In this document: positions 28,067 to 38,330 of the stretch, piece after piece
Numbering within the stretch: position 1 is the stretch's first letter
How the letters are laid out: each line of letters opens with the position of its first letter
Assembly (NCBI GenBank): GCA_963930775.1
Contig: OZ005695.1
Coordinates: forward strand, 930,001-994,000
Length of the DNA stretch: 64,000 bases
Direction: 5' to 3'
Source of the DNA: Cliona cf. orientalis
Lineage: Eukaryota > Porifera > Demospongiae > Clionaida > Clionaidae
Notes under the pieces: model-generated
What the model saw: the letters and a program-made list of their open reading frames with translations, nothing else
What the model was told of the DNA's origin: nothing
Database searches by the model: none
Made by a program: the position numbers and the translations under genes

Positions 28067-30343
28067 CTAAAACACTTGTATACGATTATTGCTATGGTCA
28101 GCTACGTACACCATCCCAGATTGGTCCACTGCTATGCCATATGGATTTATAAACTGTTGTGGGCCATTTCCACGTGTACCAAAGGAGGTCAGATAATCAC
28201 CTTGAGTTGTAAACACTGATACTCGATGGTTACCGGACTCTGAGACATAAAGTTCATTTTCACTGTTGATGGTGATCATGGCAGGGTAGTTGAGTTCACC
28301 TTTGCCAGCTCCTTGCTTTCCAATTTGTCGCAAGAATTTTCCATCTTCTGTAAACACTGCAATTCTACTGTTCCCATGATCGGTAACATACACATTGCTG
28401 GCATTATCAAATGCTATATCCCAGGGACTGTTTAGCTGTCCAGGGCCTGAGCCACGACTGCCAAAGACACTGAAGTAACTCAGATCAGGATTGAGAATTT
28501 GTATTCGATGGCTTGACTTTTCTGCTACATAAATTCTTTTAGATAGTGGATGAATCTTGATTCCAATAGGATACTGAAACTGTACCTGACCATTACCACG
28601 TGTACCAACTGCTCTTATGAATCTACCATCAGCTGAAAATTTCTGAATGCGACTGTTCAGTCCTGCGTCTACTACAAGAATATCACCATTGTCATCAACA
28701 GCTATGCCATAGGGTAAATTGAACTGTCCATTGCCACTACCCAGGGAACCAAATGAATGGCTCTTTTCACCTTTTGAGTTGAAGATTGATACTCTGGTTC
28801 CTCCATTTTCTACTACGAGAAGTTCATTCTTTTGGTTGATTGTCACACCCACTGGGCTGTTTACTCCACTGATAGTCCTGACAAGCTCCTTGCCGACCTT
28901 CTGGACTGGTAACTTCACAGCAACCAGGAATGGGCTACCTTTGATGTGCTCTCCCTCCACTTTGAGGTGTAGCTTGTGACTTCCTCGACTGGTAGCCTTG
29001 AAGCCAATTTCATATTTACCTGCTTCGATGTTATTTAACACAGTGCCATTGATTTTATCATGGTTGCTTTCTGATATTAGTTCACAGGTGAGCAAGTTGA
29101 CAGGGTCAGGGTAGACCCTCCCTCCATCGGTGCAAATATGAACAACTGCAGGTGTGTTTTCTCCTAGCAAAGCTACTTCAAGGCCCTTGCCTGTTGCATA
29201 ACTCTTCTTTGCTGAGATGGTGCCCTTGCTGATCATCCCAAACTGCTGACAACTTTGAGCCATCTTGGGAGAAACAGAAAATCGTATGTTTAGTAAATCA
29301 CAGGGTGGCAGCTGCTTCTCTAATTTGATAGAGCCTGCTATCTCTCTGATCTGCTTGATAACTCCTTTCTTCATTTTCATCACCTCTCCCTGGCTTCCTG
29401 TCCTCAGGCTCTCCCTCACAAATGACAGGCAGCTGGCTAGCTGGGTTTGAGTCGTCTCCACTTCATCTTTTTGGGTGGCCAAATCTTTTAGTGTCTGCTG
29501 TGTACTTTCGTCCAACTGGCCTACCAACTCATCTTTTCGTTTCTCTAGCATCTCTTGAAGTTCACGAGTCTTCTGCTGAATTTCAGCGGCAACAGCATCT
29601 CTTTTTGCCTTAGCCGCCTTCGATTGTGCTTCTATTTGCTTCAGTATCTTATCGGCATTCTCCAGGTGCCTCTCAACTGGCTCTAAGGATGCAACGATCT
29701 CTCCCTTTTGTCGTTCAAATGTGTCAGTCACCAGGTCGTACTGGTGATCCCTGTGCTTCTTGACAATGCAGTTATGGCAGATGAGCTCCTCACATGTCTC
29801 GCAGTAGAGCTCCAGCTCCTTGCCCTCGTGAAGGGAGCAGTAGAGGGTCACCTTTTTCAATGCATCCAGCTGTTTCACCTTCTTCTGGAATTCAATAAGG
29901 GGGACAACTTCGTGTTTCGACAACTTACCCCACTGAGTGTGAATATCAACACAGGCGGCACAGATGAACTCTCCACAATCTCGGCAATAGCTCGTGGCGG
30001 TTCTTGTGTCCTTGGTACAATTTCCACACACCACCTTTTGTGGCTCCTTGACTTTTTCAAAGGCATCTTGGATCTCAAAGAGGTGGTGGATATGGAAAGC
30101 TGGCTGGAGGTCAGATACGGTTGACCCCTGGGGAAGGAGAGTGGACCTTCGGCAGGTGGGGCAGCGTAGAGAGACCTGTCCCTGCTGATCTTGTACCACC
30201 AGCTTCTGAAGGCAGTTCTTGCAGTAGACATGGAAGCATTGGAGCAGTTTGGGGTCTTTGAAGGCATCGAGGCAGATGGCACAGGTCAGCTGGTCCTCCA
30301 GCTTCTTGAGGGCTTGCTTGGCTACAGCCTGAGATTTGGCCAT
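28067..30343 (-). CDS. TRIM-NHL protein, array gene 1
   Basis: Single-exon gene, 758 residues. RING (C-x2-C ... CFHVYCKNCLQKL ... CPTCR, about residues 19-65), two B-boxes (CGNCTKDTRTATSYCRDC..., then CSLHEGKELELYCETCEELI), coiled coil (about 210-310), filamin-type Ig domain (ending HIKGSPFLVAVKLP), and six NHL repeats (e.g. GIAVDDNGDILVVDAGLNSR). This is the TRIM2/3/71 architecture; such proteins are E3 ubiquitin ligases and some bind RNA through the NHL propeller. The ATG at 30343 is chosen because MAKSQ/MTKSQ is conserved in all copies and upstream in-frame sequence is not; here it is MITE-derived. It converges with EIF3L, with 158 bp between stop codons. The ligand is unknown. Confidence 0.93.
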   Translation of the reverse strand: MAKSQAVAKQALKKLEDQLTCAICLDAFKDPKLLQCFHVYCKNCLQKLVVQDQQGQVSLRCPTCRRSTLLPQGSTVSDLQPAFHIHHLFEIQDAFEKVKEPQKVVCGNCTKDTRTATSYCRDCGEFICAACVDIHTQWGKLSKHEVVPLIEFQKKVKQLDALKKVTLYCSLHEGKELELYCETCEELICHNCIVKKHRDHQYDLVTDTFERQKGEIVASLEPVERHLENADKILKQIEAQSKAAKAKRDAVAAEIQQKTRELQEMLEKRKDELVGQLDESTQQTLKDLATQKDEVETTQTQLASCLSFVRESLRTGSQGEVMKMKKGVIKQIREIAGSIKLEKQLPPCDLLNIRFSVSPKMAQSCQQFGMISKGTISAKKSYATGKGLEVALLGENTPAVVHICTDGGRVYPDPVNLLTCELISESNHDKINGTVLNNIEAGKYEIGFKATSRGSHKLHLKVEGEHIKGSPFLVAVKLPVQKVGKELVRTISGVNSPVGVTINQKNELLVVENGGTRVSIFNSKGEKSHSFGSLGSGNGQFNLPYGIAVDDNGDILVVDAGLNSRIQKFSADGRFIRAVGTRGNGQVQFQYPIGIKIHPLSKRIYVAEKSSHRIQILNPDLSYFSVFGSRGSGPGQLNSPWDIAFDNASNVYVTDHGNSRIAVFTEDGKFLRQIGKQGAGKGELNYPAMITINSENELYVSESGNHRVSVFTTQGDYLTSFGTRGNGPQQFINPYGIAVDQSGMVYVADHSNNRIQVF

Positions 30344-30351
30344 CACGATAA

Positions 30352-30601
30352 GGCCACTGTAACTTGATTCCTTGTTTCCCGTCACCCGCCCGCATGCTTA
30401 TTTTGTAGCCGCCTCAAAATTCATTATGCATTGCTATAGCAAGCCAGCTAGTCATGCTCCTTGTAAACCACAGGAAGTGGGCAAGGTTTAGTGGTTACAT
30501 AATGATATTCATACATAATGAATAATGAACAATGACCGCCCGCCCGCATGCTCTCCAGGCATAGGAGAGGACGGGAAACAAGTATTTAAGTTACAGTGGC
30601 C
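30352..30601. mobile_element. MITE inserted just before the start of array gene 1
   Basis: 250-bp element with inverted ends GGCCACTGTAACTT flanked by TAA on both sides (30349-30351 and 30602-30604). A 3-bp TAA duplication is typical of Harbinger-type elements. It lies 8 bp upstream of the ATG; the other array genes lack it. Confidence 0.75.
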
Positions 30602-30727
30602 TAAGCAAAAACAGTTTGAATAGGATGGAGAGATTTGCTCGTTTTCTGCGAATCTTGAATATTAATCGACGTACACAAAGCAATCACCTTTGAGTACGAG
30701 TAACGTAGATCAATCGTTGGAATACAT

Positions 30728-30756
30728 CACGTGTTGATTATCGCGGTTTACGTCAC
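30728..30756 (-). promoter_or_regulatory. Conserved upstream box, array gene 1
   Basis: CACGTGTTGATTATCGCGG followed by TTTACGTCAC. It contains an E-box (CACGTG) and a CRE-like half (ACGTCA). The same box precedes array genes 2, 3 and 6. It is 385 bp before the ATG, or about 132 bp if the MITE is subtracted. Confidence 0.6.
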
Positions 30757-30888
30757 TAGCACTTGCACTATACTAGCGCTTAGCTTATAATACCTTATGA
30801 ATATCAATAAGGGGAGGAACAAGACTAATGTATGCTAATGGTAGAGTCCATGTGGATTACAGGATGATTGCCAGTCATTATTAAAATA

Positions 30889-31190
30889 GCCAAGCTAGCA
30901 GCATTCATAATAATATACAGATATAATTTTATGTTGTTACCTGTTGTAAGTTGTCAAGAGATTAAGGGATCTTAGAGTTATTATTGTTCATCATGTGTGG
31001 CTATCTGTTTAGGAGATGCTTCATAATAATATATTGGACACCAAGTTGGCTTGTCACTATGGGACTTTTTCAGACAAAAATTAATAATATACAAGTTGGA
31101 AGAGGTATAATAATTATTATTAGAGTAAAAAAATATTATTATTATTATAATCTCTATTCGCGATATCGATGTACAAGAGATTAAAATGAT
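30889..31190 (+). pseudogene. Ghost copies of EIF3L terminal exons, unit 2
   Basis: Degraded copy of EIF3L exon 14 sequence (CCAAGCTAGCAGCATTCAT), exon 17 (AGGAGATGCTTCA... GGCTTGTCACTATGGGACT... ACAAGTTGGAAGAGGT) and the last exon (TACAAGAGATTAA). Several substitutions and gaps mean that it cannot code. Confidence 0.75.
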
Positions 31191-31261
31191 ACTTTAATAA
31201 TAAGTAATCTTAGCATTATGAGTACATAACTATTGTGCACTGTTGTTTGTGTAAATTATTA

Positions 31262-33529
31262 CTAAAATACTTGTATACGACCATTGTTAAAGTCAGCTAC
31301 ATACACCATCCCAGACTGGTCTACCGCTATGCCATATGGATTGCTAAACTGTTGTGGCCCACTGCCACGCGTACCAAAGGAAGTCAGATAATCACCTTGA
31401 ATTGTAAACACAGATACTCGATGGTTATTGGACTCTGAGACATAAAGTTCATTTTCATGGATGATGATCATGCAAGGGTTGTAGAGTTCACCTTTGCCAG
31501 TTCCTTGCTTTCCAATTTGTCGCAACCATGTTCCATCGACTGTAAACACTTGAATTCTACCATTCCTATGATCGGTAACATACACATTGTTAGCATTATC
31601 AAATGCTACATCCCAGGGATAGTCAAGCTGTCCAGGGCCTGAACCATGACTGCCAAAGCTGCCAAAGTAACTCAGATCAGGATTGAGAATCTGTATTCGC
31701 TGGTTTGTGTTTTCTGCTACATAAATCCTTTTCGTTACCGGATGAATCTTGATTCCAACTGGACCCTGAAACTGAAGCTGACCACTACCACACGTACCAA
31801 CTGCTATTATGAATCTACCATCAGCTGAAAATTTCTGAATGCGATTGTTTCTAATGTCTACTACAAGAATATCACCACCGTCATCCACAGCTACGCCATG
31901 GGGTGAATTGAACTGTCCATTGCCACTACCCTGGGAACCAAATGAACGGATCTTTTCTCCTTTTGAGTTGAAGATGGAAACTCTGTTTCCTCCCATTTCT
32001 GTTACAATAAGTTCCTTCTTCTGGTTGACTGTCACACCCAATGGTTGTGTTAGTCCACCGATAGTCCTGACAAGCTCCTTGCCAAGCTTTTGGACTGGTA
32101 GCTTTACAGTGACGGGGAATGGACTTCCTTTGATGTGCTCCCTCTCCACTTTGATGTGTAGCTTGTGCCTCCCTCGACTAGTAGCCTTGTAGCCAATTTC
32201 ATACTTGCCTGCTTCGATCCTTTTTAACACAGTGCCATTGATTTTATCACTGTTGCTTTCTGATATTAGTTTACAGGTGAGTGAATTGACAGGGTCGGGG
32301 CAGATCCTTCCTTTATCATTGTAAATGTGAACAACTGCAGTTGTATTTTCTCCTAGCAAAGCTACTTCAAGGCCCTTGCCTGTTGCACAACTCTGCTTTG
32401 CTGAGATGGTGTCCTTGTTGATCACCCCAAACTGCTGACAACTTAGTGCTGTCTTGGGAGAAACTGAAAAGCGTACATTTAGTAAATCACAGGGTGGCAG
32501 CTTCTCTGGTTTGATAGAGCCTGTTATCTCTCTGATCTGCTTGACAACTCCTTTCTTCATTTTCATCACCTCTCCCTGACTTCCTGTCCTCAGGCTCTCC
32601 CTCACAAACAACAGGCAGCTGGCTAGCTGGGTTTGAATGGTCTCCACTTCATCTTTTTGGGTGGCCAAATCTTTCAGCGTTTGCTGTGTACTTTCGTCCA
32701 ACTGGGCTATCAATTCGTCTTTTCGCTTCTCTAGCATTTCTTGAAGTTCGCGAGTCTTCTGCTGAATTTCAGTGGCAATGGCATCCCTTTTTGCCTTCGC
32801 AGCCTTCGATTGTGATTCTATTTGCTTCAGCTTCTTATCAGCACTCTCCAGGTGCCTCTCGACTGGCTCTAAGGATGCAACGATCTCTCCCTTTTGTCGC
32901 TCGAACATGTCAGTCACCAGGTCGTACTGGTGATCCCTGTGCTTTTTGACGATGCAGTTATGGCAGATGAGCTCCACGCACGTCTCACAGTAAAGCTCCA
33001 GCTCCTTGCCCTCGTGAAGGGAGCAGTAGAGGGTCACCTTTTTCAACGCATCCAGCTGTTTCACCTTTTTCTCAAATTCAGTAAGGGGGACAACTTCATG
33101 TTTCGACAACTTACCCCACTGAGTGTGAATATCAACACAGGCAGCACAGATGAACTCTCCACAATCTCGGCAATAGCTCATAGCAGTTCTTGTGTCCTTG
33201 ATGCAATTTCCACAGACCACCTTCTGTGGCTCTTTGACTTTTTCAAAGGCATCTTGGATCTCAAAGAGGTGGTGGATATGGAAAGCTGGCTGGAGGTCAG
33301 ATACGGTTGACCCCTGGGGGAGGAGAGTGGACCTTCGGCAGGTGGGGCAGCGTAGAGAGACCTGTCCCTGCTGATCTTGGACCACCAGCTTCTGGAGGCA
33401 GTCCTTGCAGTAGACATGGAAGCATTGGAGCAGTTTGGGGTCTTTGAAGGCATCGAGGCAGATGGCACAGGTCAGCTGGTCCTCCAGCTTCTTGAGGGCT
33501 CGCTTGGCTACAGCCTGGGATTTGGCCAT
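31262..33529 (-). CDS. TRIM-NHL protein, array gene 2
   Basis: Single exon, 755 residues, same order as gene 1: RING, two B-boxes, coiled coil, filamin domain and six NHL repeats. All zinc ligands are present (CAICLDAF, CFHVYC, CPTCR; B-box 2 CSLHEGKELELYCETC). Differences from gene 1 gather in the filamin domain and NHL blades: for example the first blade reads GLTQPLGV instead of GVNSPVGV, and the second begins FGSQGSGNGQFNSPHGVAV. Upstream is a private TA-flanked MITE in the presumed 5' UTR. The start is set at the conserved MAKSQ; the in-frame extension to 33586 is partly MITE sequence and probably not translated. Confidence 0.93.
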   Translation of the reverse strand: MAKSQAVAKRALKKLEDQLTCAICLDAFKDPKLLQCFHVYCKDCLQKLVVQDQQGQVSLRCPTCRRSTLLPQGSTVSDLQPAFHIHHLFEIQDAFEKVKEPQKVVCGNCIKDTRTAMSYCRDCGEFICAACVDIHTQWGKLSKHEVVPLTEFEKKVKQLDALKKVTLYCSLHEGKELELYCETCVELICHNCIVKKHRDHQYDLVTDMFERQKGEIVASLEPVERHLESADKKLKQIESQSKAAKAKRDAIATEIQQKTRELQEMLEKRKDELIAQLDESTQQTLKDLATQKDEVETIQTQLASCLLFVRESLRTGSQGEVMKMKKGVVKQIREITGSIKPEKLPPCDLLNVRFSVSPKTALSCQQFGVINKDTISAKQSCATGKGLEVALLGENTTAVVHIYNDKGRICPDPVNSLTCKLISESNSDKINGTVLKRIEAGKYEIGYKATSRGRHKLHIKVEREHIKGSPFPVTVKLPVQKLGKELVRTIGGLTQPLGVTVNQKKELIVTEMGGNRVSIFNSKGEKIRSFGSQGSGNGQFNSPHGVAVDDGGDILVVDIRNNRIQKFSADGRFIIAVGTCGSGQLQFQGPVGIKIHPVTKRIYVAENTNQRIQILNPDLSYFGSFGSHGSGPGQLDYPWDVAFDNANNVYVTDHRNGRIQVFTVDGTWLRQIGKQGTGKGELYNPCMIIIHENELYVSESNNHRVSVFTIQGDYLTSFGTRGSGPQQFSNPYGIAVDQSGMVYVADFNNGRIQVF

Positions 33530-33560
33530 CACGATAAACTCACAAAAATAGTTTGAAATA

Positions 33561-33789
33561 CCGTAAACTCTGGTTATTAAGCGCACCTCGCTATTAAGCG
33601 CACATTATTTATTAAGCGCATGTCCTCTTCTGGTGCTAGGGCCTGGCCTCGCATCCATCACGTGCCCAAACGTTTGTGGGCGTGGTTATGTGCCATATAA
33701 GCGCATATCCTTAACCTTCCTTTATTAAGCGCATACTGTCATTCCGTCTACCGCTATAAGCGCATGCGCTTATTAACCAGAGTCTACGG
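33561..33789. mobile_element. MITE in the 5' flank of array gene 2
   Basis: 229-bp element with inverted ends CCGTAAACTCTGGTTATTAA, flanked by TA on both sides. The interior is an irregular array of TATTAAGCGCA-like motifs. A TA duplication is typical of Tc1/mariner-type elements. Confidence 0.8.
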
Positions 33790-33896
33790 TAGCTTGAATA
33801 GGATCGATGGGAAGATTTGCTCGTTTTCTGCGAATCTTGAATATTAACACAAATTCTGACAAAGTAGCGTTGGAATGCGCCCCCATGGACTAAAAT

Positions 33897-33925
33897 CACG
33901 TGTTGATTATCGCGGTTAACGTCAC
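33897..33925 (-). promoter_or_regulatory. Conserved upstream box, array gene 2
   Basis: CACGTGTTGATTATCGCGG followed by TTAACGTCAC. It is 368 bp before the ATG, or about 137 bp without the MITE. Confidence 0.6.
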
Positions 33926-34091
33926 TATAAAGCATTTAGCTTATAGCTTATGAATATCAATAGGGGAGGAATGAGTAGATTCCCGGCATGCATTACAGGA
34001 TGATAGCCAGTCATTTCTTAGTTTTATTAAATAGCCAAGCTAGCAGCATTCATGGACATTGTTACATGTTGTATTATGTAAGTTGTTATTT

Positions 34092-34162
34092 GTTAGCCTC
34101 GTCCCCAGGCCACTCCCACGTTTTCAATGTTACACGTGGGAGTGGCCTGGGGACGAGGCTAC
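34092..34162. repeat. 71-bp hairpin
   Basis: Arms TAGCCTCGTCCCCAGGCCAC and its complement are separated by about 15 bp. It abuts the next MITE. Confidence 0.8.
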
Positions 34163-34443
34163 CGTATTTACTGTAATTTAGGCGCCACTGTAATATAAGC
34201 GCCAACTGGCCATTTATGGTATTTTTTCCCTTCTAAATATAGCGCCAAACGTCGACGGAATTATTTTTAGGTGGCGCTTAGTAATTAAAATTCCGTACTA
34301 TGTACCACACGCCACTGTTATTACTAAGCGCCACTCTATTATAAGCGCCATTCGCCATCGAAGCGAGTTTTTAATGCTTAAATGTAAGCGCCAAGCGAGG
34401 TCGGAATTATTTTTTCCTGGCGCTTAAATTACAGTAAATACGG
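34162..34443. mobile_element. TA-flanked MITE with GCGCC arrays
   Basis: Inverted ends CCGTATTTACTGTAATTTA, flanked by TA on both sides. The interior repeats AAGCGCCA-type motifs in both orientations. It has the same design as 33561-33789, but a different sequence. Confidence 0.8.
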
Positions 34444-34653
34444 TACTTATTTGTGATTACTGTGCATTGATGGAATGTTCACCTTTGTGTGCATGTGCTT
34501 AGGACGAAGTGACTTTACAAGAGCATCTGCTTCTATTCAAGGTACGTGTATGATGTTTTGCTTTTGCTGCTGACTCCAAGTTACTCTCAGCACATGCATA
34601 TAATTATACTCACTCACATAATTATTGCATTATGCCATACACACATAACACAT

Positions 34654-34655
<2 letters not shown>

Positions 34656-34687
<32 letters not shown>
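34656..34687. repeat. (CA)n microsatellite
   Basis: CA repeat inside the ghost EIF3L intron of unit 3. Confidence 0.85.
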
Positions 34688-34689
<2 letters not shown>

Positions 34690-35220
34690 ACACATATTCA
34701 CATAAATCACTTGCACTATTCAGCACAAGACCCGGGCTCTTGTGTCCACCACTAAGGTAGCCTCGTCATTCGTTCGGCCTCTGATTTAGATTTCTGTGTT
34801 GATAGAGTAAGTTCTTGTTTGCAAGCAGTCATGGAATTATTCATCATGTGTGGCTCTTGGTTTAATATTATACAGGAGATGCTTCACATATAGTGGATAC
34901 CAAGATGGCTCGTTGCTATGGTGACTTCTTTGTCAGACAAATACACAAGTTGGAAGAGGTATTTATTATTTTTAGATCAATAATTATGTGGACATCATGT
35001 ATAATATAAAATATTGTTTCCATTTGCACCTATGTTCAAGAGATTAAGAAAATTATTGATAATTATCACTAGAATTACACATTATCATTTAAACTATTGG
35101 TGTAGTATACAGTATCATGATAAGGACTATAGCTACACAAAAATGAACATAGTTGGTTATTGATAGCCGAGGCTAGGTTATTGATGTTGTGCACTGTTGT
35201 TTGCGTACATAAATCAATCA

Positions 35221-37488
35221 CTAAAACACTTGTATACGATTATTGCCATAGTCAGCTACATACACCATCCCAGATTGGTCCACCGCTATGCCACGTAGAT
35301 TTCGAAACTGTTGTGGTCCATTTCCATGCGTACCAAAGGAGGTCAGATAATCACCTTGAGTCGTGAACACTGATACTCGATGGTTATTGTACTCGGAGAC
35401 ATAAAGTTCGTTTTCACTGCTGGTGATCATGGCAGGGCGGTTGAGTTCACCTTCACCAGTTCCTTGCTTTCCAATTTGTCGTATGAATTCTCCATTTTCT
35501 GCAAATATTTGAATTCTACCATTCCAACTATCGGTAACATACACATTGTTAGCACTATCAAATGCTACATCCCAGGGATAGTCGAGCTGTCCAGGGTCTG
35601 GACCACGACTGCCAAAGCTACTGAAGTAACTAAAGTCTGGATTGAGAACCTGTATTCGGTGGTTTGTGCTATCTGCAACATAAATCCTTTTCGTTGGTGG
35701 ATGGATTTTGATTCCAACAGGAAACTTAAACTGTAGCTGACCACTACCATGCGTACCAACTGCTGCTATGAATCTACCATCAGCTGAAAATTTCTGAATA
35801 CGGTTATTTCCTCCGTCTGCCACAAGAATATCTCCATTGTCATCAACAGCTATGCCACTGGGTGTATTAAACTGCCCATTGCCACTACCCCAGGAACCCA
35901 ATGAACGGATCATTTCTCCTTTTGAGTTGAAGAATGTTACTCTGTTTTCTCCATATTCTACTACAAAAAGTTCATTCTTCTGGTTGATTGTCATACCCCA
36001 TGGCCGAAATACTCCACCGATAGTCCTGACAAGCTCCTTGCCAAGCTTCTGGACTGGTAGCTTCACAGTGACAGGGAACGGACTTCCTTTGATGTGCTGC
36101 CCCTCCACTTTGATGTGTAGCTGGTGCCTCCCTCGAGTGGTAGCCTTGTAGCCAATTTCATACTTGCCTGCTTCAACGTTATTTAACACAGCGCCGTTGG
36201 TTATATCACTGTTGCTTTCTGATATTAGTTCACAGGTGAGTGACTTGACAGGGATAAGGCAGACCCTTCCCTCATTGGTGTAAATGTGAACAGCTGCAGT
36301 TGTGTTTTCTCCTAGCAAACCTACTTTAAGGCCCTTGCCTGTTGCAAAGCTCTTCTTTGCTGAGACGGTGTCCTTGCTGATCACTCCAAATTTCTGACAA
36401 CTTTGTGCTGTCTCGGGGGAAACTGAAAATCGTACATTAAGTAAATCACAGGGTGGAAGCTTCTCTGGTTTGACAGAGCCTGTTATTTCTCTGATCTGCT
36501 TGACAACTCCTTTCTTCATTTTCATCACCTCTCCCTGGCTTCCTGTCCTCAGGCTCTCCCTAACAAACGACAGGCAGCTGGCCAGCTGGGTTTGAATTGT
36601 CTCAACTTCATCTTTTTGAGTGGCCAAATCTTTCAACGTCTGCTGTGTACTTGTGTCCAACTGGCCTATCAACTCATCTTTTTGTTTCTCCAGCATCTCT
36701 TGAAGTTCACGAGTCTTCTGCTGAATTTCAGCGGCAATGGCATCTCTTTTTGCCTTAGCCGCCTTCGATTGAGCTTCTATTTGCTTCAGCTTTTTATCAG
36801 CATTCTCCAGGTGCCTCTCAACTGGCTCTAAGGATGCAACGATCTCTCCCTTTTGTCGTTCAAACGTGTCAGTCACCAGATCATACTGGTGATCCCTGTG
36901 CTTCTTGACGATGCAGTTATGGCAGATGAGCTCCTCACACGTCTCACAGTAGAGCTCCAGCTCCTTACCCTCGTGAAGGGAGCAGTAGAGGGTCACCTTC
37001 TTCAATGCATCTAGCTGTTTCACCTTCTTTTCAAATTCGTTAAGGGGGACAACTTCGTGCTTCGAGAAAAGATCCCATTGAACGTGGACATCGGTACAAC
37101 CAGCACAGATGAACTCCCCACAGTCTCGGCAATAGCTTATAGCAGTTCTTGTGTCCTTAGTACATTTTCCGCAGACCACCTTCTGTGGCTCTTTGACTTT
37201 TTCAAAGGCATCTTGGATCTCAAAGAGGTGGTGGATATGGAAAGCTGGCTGGAGGTCAGATACGGTTGATCCCTGGGGGAGGAGAGTGGATCTTCGGCAG
37301 GTGGGGCAGCGTAGAGAGACCTGTCCCTGCTGATCTTGGACCACCAGCTTCTGGAGGCAGTTCTTGCAGTAGACATGGAAGCATTGGAGCAGTTTGGGGT
37401 CTTTGAAGGCATCGAGGCAGATGGCACAGGTCAGCTGGTCCTCCAGCTTCTTGAGGGCTTGCTTGGCTACAGCCTGGGATTTGGTCAT
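35221..37488 (-). CDS. TRIM-NHL protein, array gene 3
   Basis: Single exon, 755 residues, RING-B-box-B-box-coiled coil-filamin-NHL. It starts MTKSQ where the other copies have MAKSQ. The first B-box is the most divergent of the set (CGKCTKDTRTAISYCRDC..., then AGCTDVHVQWDLFSKHEVV), while zinc ligands are kept. NHL blade 1 reads GVFRPWGM and blade 2 FGS is LGS. The frame is open upstream to 37593, but that part is not conserved in the other copies, so the start at 37488 is preferred. Confidence 0.93.
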   Translation of the reverse strand: MTKSQAVAKQALKKLEDQLTCAICLDAFKDPKLLQCFHVYCKNCLQKLVVQDQQGQVSLRCPTCRRSTLLPQGSTVSDLQPAFHIHHLFEIQDAFEKVKEPQKVVCGKCTKDTRTAISYCRDCGEFICAGCTDVHVQWDLFSKHEVVPLNEFEKKVKQLDALKKVTLYCSLHEGKELELYCETCEELICHNCIVKKHRDHQYDLVTDTFERQKGEIVASLEPVERHLENADKKLKQIEAQSKAAKAKRDAIAAEIQQKTRELQEMLEKQKDELIGQLDTSTQQTLKDLATQKDEVETIQTQLASCLSFVRESLRTGSQGEVMKMKKGVVKQIREITGSVKPEKLPPCDLLNVRFSVSPETAQSCQKFGVISKDTVSAKKSFATGKGLKVGLLGENTTAAVHIYTNEGRVCLIPVKSLTCELISESNSDITNGAVLNNVEAGKYEIGYKATTRGRHQLHIKVEGQHIKGSPFPVTVKLPVQKLGKELVRTIGGVFRPWGMTINQKNELFVVEYGENRVTFFNSKGEMIRSLGSWGSGNGQFNTPSGIAVDDNGDILVADGGNNRIQKFSADGRFIAAVGTHGSGQLQFKFPVGIKIHPPTKRIYVADSTNHRIQVLNPDFSYFSSFGSRGPDPGQLDYPWDVAFDSANNVYVTDSWNGRIQIFAENGEFIRQIGKQGTGEGELNRPAMITSSENELYVSEYNNHRVSVFTTQGDYLTSFGTHGNGPQQFRNLRGIAVDQSGMVYVADYGNNRIQVF

Positions 37489-37640
37489 CACGATAAACTC
37501 ATAAAAACAGTTTAAAATAGCTTGAATAGGATGGAGAGGTTTGAAGATTTTCTCGTTTTCTTCGACCTTGAATAATCGACACAAAGCAGCCACCTTTGAG
37601 CACGTTAAAAAAAATTAACACACCCCCATGAGACGGTAAC

Positions 37641-37707
37641 GGAATGGAACGATGGAATGGAACAATGGAATGGAACGATGGAATGGAATGGAATGAAATT
37701 GAACGAC
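37641..37707. repeat. GGAATGGAACRAT minisatellite
   Basis: About five imperfect GGAATGGAACGAT-like units between array gene 3 and its upstream box. They explain part of the longer spacing there. Confidence 0.8.
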
Positions 37708-37732
37708 ACCCCACCCATGAGGCTAGGCTAAT

Positions 37733-37756
37733 CACGTGTTGATTATCGCGGTTATG
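37733..37756 (-). promoter_or_regulatory. Conserved upstream box, array gene 3
   Basis: CACGTGTTGATTATCGCGG is intact, but the CRE-like half is altered (TTATGTAC). It is 245 bp before the ATG. Confidence 0.55.
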
Positions 37757-38330
37757 TACTTCATTAGCACTTAGCTTATGAATATCAATAAGGGGAGGGG
37801 TAGTAGTAGGGATGTCAGGGCAAAAAATTCACTTCATCATTAGCATTATTACTCTGCACCAGTGTGTAGAGTAGGTATAGCTGATCACTCTGATATGTAT
37901 ATGACCTATATTAATTCCATATTAATTTTATGTCTCAATCCTGGGTTAATTCATGTCAACATTCTCCGGAGTAAGCAATACAAAAAATGGCATAATTGGT
38001 CTATTACAAGTAATGGTAGTTCTGAAAGTCCACATTGCACAAAGTCAGAAAAACTTGTCTTTGAAGAGAAAAACTATGCAAACCATCATGTTCAGCACCC
38101 AAACTTACCCTATAAGTGGTCTGGGTGCCTCACCATTGGATCTACAGCATGCGCAAACTTACATATCATTTGTGTCATGTCACTGATATAAGTAGCTATG
38201 AGGAGAAAAATTTTAGTGAATCCAGCCAATGTTTGACATCACTAGTAGTAGAGTCCATGTGGATTACAGGATGATACTATCACAACAATGTATCAAGCTT
38301 GCAAGGTACGCATAATATGCTCTTTTGCTT
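37757..38330. other. Inter-unit spacer, no gene seen
   Basis: Contains a short stretch shared with other units (GAGTCCATGTGGATTACAGG near 38251, also near 30845). No convincing reading frame. Confidence 0.5.

Larger units (their letters stand above)
34034..35055 (+). pseudogene. Ghost copies of EIF3L terminal exons, unit 3
   Basis: Five exon remnants in EIF3L order: exon 14 end (about 34034-34062), exon 15 (34503-34541, uninterrupted), start of exon 16 (34733-34756), exon 17 (34876-34958, two bases longer than the parent, giving an in-frame TAG and a frameshift), and the last exon near 35031. Intron sequence between them is also recognisable, so this is a DNA-level copy. Two MITEs interrupt it. 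Confidence 0.88.

Noticed and set aside
29708..30124. 138-codon frames on the plus strand opposite each TRIM gene (also 32894-33310, 44402-44818)
   Set aside because: They recur at the same place in every copy because they mirror the conserved coiled-coil and B-box codons of the minus-strand gene; no independent support.
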